Part shown: positions 10,301 to 12,680 of the stretch, in pieces | Position numbering within the stretch: position 1 is the stretch's first letter | Layout: every line of letters begins with the position of its first letter | Source: Caldifarciminota bacterium | GTDB taxonomy: Bacteria > Hydrothermota > E44-bin80 | Direction of reading: 5' to 3' | Assembly (NCBI GenBank): GCA_023127905.1 | Contig: JAGMEZ010000300.1 | Span: 1 to 12,680 of the forward strand | Length of the DNA stretch: 12,680 nt | Notes under the pieces: generated by a model | Told to the model about the DNA's origin: nothing | Seen by the model: the letters and a program-made list of their open reading frames with translations, nothing else | Database searches by the model: none | Program-made: the position numbers and the translations under genes

Positions 10301-11653
10301 GACTGTATTTGATGTAATGGTCCACCATTCAACCCCTGTCGCAACCTTATACCATAGTTCCAATTTTACATTACTGACAGTTCCTCTCCAGTTCCAATGG
10401 ATGGGGTAGGTTTCTCCAGCCACCAGAGACTTTGTACTGTCCGGGTCAAATATAATAAAGGAAGGTATTACAATCGTGAAATCTGCGCTGCTCATATCCG
10501 AGCAATTAGGGTCAACAAGATTTGTAACCTTCACTCGACATTGGTTCGAAGAAATGTAGGGTATTGTCCAAACATAATCTCCATCATTTGTTGTAGAATT
10601 TATAATAGTATTCCAGGTTGTGCCACCATCTGTTGAGTATTCAAGTTTTACCGAACTTATGGTTCCAAGCCAATTCCAGTGAATTGGACATACATCGCCC
10701 ACAACATAGTTTTCGCCACCATCCGGACAGACCAACTGCAGTCCTGTAGACAGGATAGAAAAATCATTATCGCTTATATCAAAACAGTTTGGGTCGCTTG
10801 TATTTGTAATCTTTATCCGGCAATTAGTCGAGGGTGTATTGGGAATAGTCCATTTGTGACTCCCATCGTTCGTTGTAGAAGTTACAACTAAATTCCAGGT
10901 TGAACCACCGTCGGTTGAATATTCTATCTTTACAGAAGTAAAGCTTCCTGTCCAGTCCCAATAGATTGGATAGATCTGTCCAGTTGTATATGATTCACCA
11001 CCATCGGGTTTGATAACCGAAATCGTATTATTTGCAATTGTAAAATCATTATCACTGATGTTAAAACAATCAGGGTCATTGGTATTTGTAATCTTAATTC
11101 TACACATAGTGGAGGCTGCATTTGGTATTTGCCAGTAGTGATCACCGTCGTTCTGGGTGCTTGCAATGATGGTGTTCCAGGAACTACCACTATTGGTTGA
11201 ATATTCTATCTTTACGGAAGTAAAACCTCCCGTCCAATCCCAATGAATTGGATAATCTTCCCCTATCCTCAATACTTCTCCACCATCAGGCTTTTTTATA
11301 TCTATTGATTGTCTCATTATAGAGAAACTCCCATCACTAATATCATTGATTTCGGGAGATGATACATCTGAGACCTTCACAAAACAGTTCCCTGATATAG
11401 TGTTGGAAATCGTCCACAAATAATCACCGTCGTTCTGCGTCGTTGACGCAATAAGCATCCAGTTAGTACCACCATCCGTTGAATACTCAAGCCTGACAGA
11501 AGTAATAGAACCCGACCAATCCCAGTGGATTGGATGCTTATTACCGACAACCCATTCCTCACCTCCGTTTGGACTTGTTACTGTTAAACCCTGTGCCCAA
11601 ATCTGTCCCAGAAGAAGGAAAAGACTTAAAACAATCATAAAGAATTTATTCAT
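7313..11653 (-). CDS. Secreted tandem Ig-like repeat protein with T9SS-type C-terminal sorting domain
   Basis: This 1446-residue protein is probably displayed on or released from the cell surface; its ligand or role is unknown. Residues 1-20 form a signal peptide (basic start, Leu-rich core, probable cleavage after IWA). Residues 22-1336 hold fourteen consecutive repeats of 93-98 residues. Each typically has a start such as TVTSP, a W-x-W strand (IHWDW or ITWKW type), an Asp-box-like SxDxGxxW hairpin, and an ending like YEWTIPN...CxVKI...SDxFxI. The repeats resemble the Ig-like domain family named Kre9/KNH, often seen in bacterial secreted proteins. Residues about 1352-1446 form a sorting domain with LPNPF, YDVSGRLV, AGFHSF and LPGGVYFLR motifs. 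The start is supported by GAGGGGG at 11658-11664, with 7 bases between its GAGG core and the ATG. The gene has its own promoter. I see no catalytic domain, so an adhesin, surface-layer or scaffold role is plausible but inferred. Repeat 5 is the most divergent. Confidence 0.9.
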   Translation of the reverse strand: MNKFFMIVLSLFLLLGQIWAQGLTVTSPNGGEEWVVGNKHPIHWDWSGSITSVRLEYSTDGGTNWMLIASTTQNDGDYLWTISNTISGNCFVKVSDVSSPEINDISDGSFSIMRQSIDIKKPDGGEVLRIGEDYPIHWDWTGGFTSVKIEYSTNSGSSWNTIIASTQNDGDHYWQIPNAASTMCRIKITNTNDPDCFNISDNDFTIANNTISVIKPDGGESYTTGQIYPIYWDWTGSFTSVKIEYSTDGGSTWNLVVTSTTNDGSHKWTIPNTPSTNCRIKITNTSDPNCFDISDNDFSILSTGLQLVCPDGGENYVVGDVCPIHWNWLGTISSVKLEYSTDGGTTWNTIINSTTNDGDYVWTIPYISSNQCRVKVTNLVDPNCSDMSSADFTIVIPSFIIFDPDSTKSLVAGETYPIHWNWRGTVSNVKLELWYKVATGVEWWTITSNTVNDGSHYFSIPYFISDSCGIKITNNGDANCYVLSQVFKIVRPTINVIHPNGGENIIEGDNMEIIWDWNGNFSTVMLQYSIDEGMNWQTITTSTTNDGSYNWTVPSGVWSTCLIKIINTADIDCFDVSDASFNIVDATIYVRRPALGDSFFIERKHPIYWRWTGGFPTVRIRYSTDGGGSWQNVVASTNNTGYYVWTCDTIVSNNAQIMVVSNQNTGVFDISNPFTIADTSSLTQSLRILAPVTGDSFPVGGKCCITWHSVNFASPNQVSLYYSIDGGPWIGIATVPNGQHKYEWTVPNYVTDNCRILAEDVNGTASDISDNFSIVLQEIEIKSPTSIKEWMVGRKYFILWNWTGDFNNAVIDYSYNGGSDWVNIASPTANDGVYEWTVPNSPSTQCLIRIRNQENGNVVTISDTFTIKPQTIEISYPVASDSFIVGRKYYITWDYTGVFSSVNIEYSIDGGSSWIPIATSVTNNQYYQWTIPNTPSNLTVVRVINSANLAVYGLSDTFLLVPQTVTVTSPVLNDQWVIGRKYYITWWYTGVISNVKIEYSYDNGSSWNPIIENTSNSSKYEWTIPNTPSDSCLVKVSNHDNLNVFDTGELFRIPLQTIEITSPKTNDALISGRKYYITWKWTGTFSHVDIEYSVDNGNNWSYIQTNATNNGSYEWTIPTANSDSCLVRMTNPQNPSVYNISEMFSILPQGITVTSPIFSDTLIAGRKYYITWRTKGSFSYADLWYSLDGGQNWIVIATNVTNNGRYEWTLPEAPSDLAGIKIGNNSQPSVFATSDTFNISPPIVDITSPAFGNLWFSDRKYYITWNCLGGIQQVNLFYSLNGGTDWDQIVANQQNQGNYEWTIASGISSEDCRVKLESSANSAISYTSDSFAIALQGIEEEFLQDQLPKEFALQGFLPNPFIGRGYVKLALPTDSKIRLLVYDVSGRLVNKVFEGNVKAGFHSFIFNGKNISGRNLPGGVYFLRFEASNKERKIYDCTVKILKMRK
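7316..7591 (-). other. C-terminal T9SS type A-like sorting domain region
   Basis: Residues about 1355-1446 of the repeat protein show the hallmarks of a Por/type IX C-terminal signal: an aromatic-Pro-Asn-Pro-Phe turn (LPNPF, 1357-1361), a strand ending in YDVSGRLV, an AGFHSFIFNG segment, a Gly-Gly-Val-Tyr-Phe strand, and a basic terminal strand (KILKMRK). In known systems this domain carries the protein across the outer membrane and is then removed or used for attachment. The overlap with FlgD-like Ig folds means the transport role is inferred from family resemblance and position. Confidence 0.75.
7646..9322 (-). repeat. Repeat block B: repeats 9-14 of the surface protein (93-94 aa units)
   Basis: Six in-frame tandem units cover residues 778-1336. 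Five are exactly 93 residues and the last is 94. Shared features are RKY(Y/F)I(T/L)W near unit position 17, YEWT or YQWT near position 57, and in most a terminal PQ or LQ. Unit starts (high coordinate, minus strand) are 9322, 9043, 8764, 8485, 8206 and 7927. The 279-bp period is visible in the DNA: the 25 bases at 8138-8162 recur identically at 8696-8720, two periods away. Units carry at most one of the two Cys positions seen in block A. Confidence 0.9.
9323..9895 (-). repeat. Repeats 7 and 8: transitional, length-variable units
   Basis: Residues 587-684 (98 residues) and 685-777 (93 residues) belong to neither main block. Repeat 7 combines a block-A-like HPIYWRW strand with the RK preceding it as in block B, and has a short Ser/Thr extension at its end (about 680-684). 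Repeat 8 has a Cys-Cys pair (GGKCCITW) and a shortened Asp-box-like turn. They separate the two more regular blocks and may be older, more diverged units. Confidence 0.75.
9896..11590 (-). repeat. Repeat block A: repeats 1-6 of the surface protein (94-95 aa units)
   Basis: Six tandem units cover residues 22-586. Each is 94 residues except repeat 5 (95). Shared features are P(D/N)GGE near the start (absent in repeat 5), PIHWDW or a similar strand, a TNDGSYxW-type turn, and in units 2-6 two Cys exactly 12 residues apart (around CRIKITN...C). Unit starts (high coordinate, minus strand) are 11590, 11308, 11026, 10744, 10462 and 10177. Repeat 5 has lost the PDGG turn and the Asp-box-like hairpin. 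Confidence 0.9.
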
Positions 11654-11657
11654 AAAA

Positions 11658-11664
11658 CCCCCTC
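11658..11664 (-). promoter_or_regulatory. Ribosome binding site of the repeat protein gene
   Basis: GAGGGGG on the minus strand, with its GAGG core 7 bases from the ATG at 11651-11653, is a good Shine-Dalgarno. It supports this start, as does the signal peptide that begins directly at it. Confidence 0.75.
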
Positions 11665-11718
11665 AATAATTATTCAAGAATATCGTCACTACTTTTTAAA
11701 ATTTCAAATGTTACTATT

Positions 11719-11747
11719 ATAATAAGTCCATAATTTACGATTGTCAA
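11719..11747 (-). promoter_or_regulatory. Sigma-70-type promoter of the repeat protein gene
   Basis: On the minus strand a perfect -35 box TTGACA (11742-11747) is followed after 17 bases by TATTAT (11719-11724). An overlapping perfect TATAAT at 11716-11721 has a 20-base spacer. An A/T tract (T7A6, 11754-11766) lies just upstream and resembles an UP element. Transcription would start near 11712, giving a leader of about 59 bases. The match is strong, but it assumes that this organism's main sigma factor uses the usual consensus. Confidence 0.7.
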
Positions 11748-11782
11748 GATTTATTTTTTAAAAAAACCCTACATCATTCGAG

Positions 11783-12646
11783 TTAAAAATCTTTACTGAA
11801 AAATCTTAGTAATAGAACCCTCAGTATTGTATTGATTATAATTCCAGGTAAAAAGAGATAAAGGAGTATCTTATCAAGAAGAGATTTTCTGTTTTTGAGA
11901 AAATATAGAATTAACCCTTTTGAATGCAGGGGAATCATCTTTTCTTTCACTCTTGCTGTACTTTTTCCCCGTGAATGAATAACTGAAGCATCTGAAAAAA
12001 ATACTATCCTTCCTTTGCCTTCTTTCACCCTCGTACAAAGATCAACATCGTTAAAAAACATTGAAAACCTCAGGTCCATAAATTCATCGGTGAAAAATGA
12101 CTTTCTCACAAAGAGTGCAGCCCCCATTGGTTGTTCAACATCCTTGATTTCTTTATAATTAAAATCAGGAATTCTCCATCTATTAAAAATTCTTGATGAG
12201 GGAAAAATCCTTGATAAACCGATAAGTTCAAAAAAAAGTGTCCTGTAATCAGGAAATCTTCTCAAGGATGATTGAACAGAACCATCAGGATTAAGGACCA
12301 ATGGTGCCAAAAGAATAACATCCTGATTCATCTCCATATAATCAAATAGCTTTCTTAAACTTCCCCCAATAACTACTGTATCAGGATTAAGCAGGAACAC
12401 ATACTTTCCTGTTGATTTCTTGAATCCTATATTATTCGCCTGTGCATAACCAAAATTTTCCTTACATTCTACAAGAGTTATCCTTCTTTTATATTGCCCG
12501 ATGATATCCAAAGTATGATCCTTCGATGCATTATCCACAACAATAATCTCATTTCTTGTCGATTCCTCAGTCAACAATGAATCAAGACACCCTTTGATAT
12601 CTTCTTCGCTGTTATATGTTACAATAATAATAGAAATATCAATCAT
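11783..12646 (-). CDS. Glycosyltransferase family 2, rhamnosyltransferase-like
   Basis: This 287-residue GT-A fold enzyme probably transfers a sugar from a nucleotide donor to a growing surface glycan at the inner face of the cytoplasmic membrane. The N-terminus ISIIIVTYNS (4-13) is the nucleotide-binding start of the family. VVDNAS (36-41), NFGYAQANNIG (64-74), LLNPDT (85-90, the DxD-equivalent), QPMGAALFVRKSFF (172-185), FNDVDLC (198-204) and IHSRGKST (223-230) follow in the order seen in WbbL-like enzymes of COG1216. The usual ED before the second metal/acceptor motif is ND here, a variant I believe occurs in the family. A hydrophobic stretch (about 259-283) probably anchors it to the membrane. 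Only a weak AGAAAG (12651-12656) precedes the ATG. The donor and acceptor cannot be read from sequence. It precedes the repeat gene on the same strand, but the strong promoter between them suggests separate transcription. Confidence 0.88.
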   Translation of the reverse strand: MIDISIIIVTYNSEEDIKGCLDSLLTEESTRNEIIVVDNASKDHTLDIIGQYKRRITLVECKENFGYAQANNIGFKKSTGKYVFLLNPDTVVIGGSLRKLFDYMEMNQDVILLAPLVLNPDGSVQSSLRRFPDYRTLFFELIGLSRIFPSSRIFNRWRIPDFNYKEIKDVEQPMGAALFVRKSFFTDEFMDLRFSMFFNDVDLCTRVKEGKGRIVFFSDASVIHSRGKSTARVKEKMIPLHSKGLILYFLKNRKSLLDKILLYLFLPGIIINTILRVLLLRFFSKDF

Positions 12647-12662
12647 TTATCTTTCTGTAGGA

Positions 12663-12680
12663 GGGGTTTCCTATAACCCC
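12663..12680. repeat. Inverted repeat at the right window edge
   Basis: GGGGTT (12663-12668) and AACCCC (12675-12680) are perfect 6-bp arms around a 6-base centre, just upstream of the glycosyltransferase start. The left flank reads CTGTAGGA, and the right arm is cut by the window end. It may be part of a longer palindromic repeat or of a terminator for the gene beyond the edge. Confidence 0.45.

Noticed and set aside
10397..10891. Two plus-strand open frames of 70-79 codons
   Set aside because: They lie wholly inside the repeat gene and arise at the same phase in adjacent repeat units; they are antisense shadows with no family resemblance.
10930..11562. Minus-strand open frames of 61-86 codons overlapping the repeat gene
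   Set aside because: They are alternative-frame shadows kept open by the periodic composition of the repeats.
7646..11590. Sialidase or other BNR-propeller enzyme suggested by the Asp-box motifs
   Set aside because: The spacing of about 94 residues and the Ig-like strands do not fit a propeller blade, and no catalytic residues of sialidases are evident.
11754..11775. Rho-independent terminator after the glycosyltransferase
   Set aside because: There is a T-run on the minus strand but no GC-rich stem before it; the tract fits better as an upstream promoter element.

Overview
The window is compact bacterial DNA, AT-rich, with four protein genes and no RNA genes, CRISPR array or insertion sequence that I can recognise. 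The best clue to the organism is the C-terminus of the large minus-strand protein. It has the form of a type IX secretion (T9SS type A) sorting domain, which points to the Bacteroidetes/FCB side of the tree or a candidate phylum with similar secreted proteins, such as WOR-3/Stahlbacteria or Cloacimonetes. Lys/Glu/Ile-rich proteins and low GC fit such lineages, but the exact taxon is an inference I cannot settle from this window.

Positions 1-7177 (plus strand) hold a two-gene operon. The first gene is a bacterial alpha-2-macroglobulin whose 5' end lies outside the window. It overlaps by 4 bp the start of a complete penicillin-binding protein 1C gene (pbpC). This is the classic pairing of a periplasmic protease trap with a peptidoglycan synthase, thought to guard and repair the envelope when host or rival proteases and lysins breach it. 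The thioester motif of the macroglobulin and all glycosyltransferase and transpeptidase motifs of PBP1C are intact.

Positions 7178-7312 lie between convergent genes. They hold a GC-rich (about 67%) imperfect hairpin followed by a T-run, which probably ends the operon and may derive from a dispersed repeat.

Positions 7313-11653 (minus strand) encode a 1446-residue secreted protein: a signal peptide, fourteen tandem Ig-like repeats of 93-98 residues, and a C-terminal sorting domain. The repeats fall into two subfamilies. A consensus-like sigma-70 promoter sits just upstream, in the 129-bp gap at 11654-11782.

Positions 11783-12646 (minus strand) encode a family 2 glycosyltransferase of the rhamnosyltransferase-like type with a hydrophobic C-terminal segment, probably acting in surface polysaccharide synthesis. 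The right edge contains an inverted repeat that runs off the window. No gap exceeds 140 bp. Overall the window looks like cell-envelope and surface biology. I see no clearly new defence or mobile system; the most unusual parts are the mosaic repeat protein and the intergenic hairpin.
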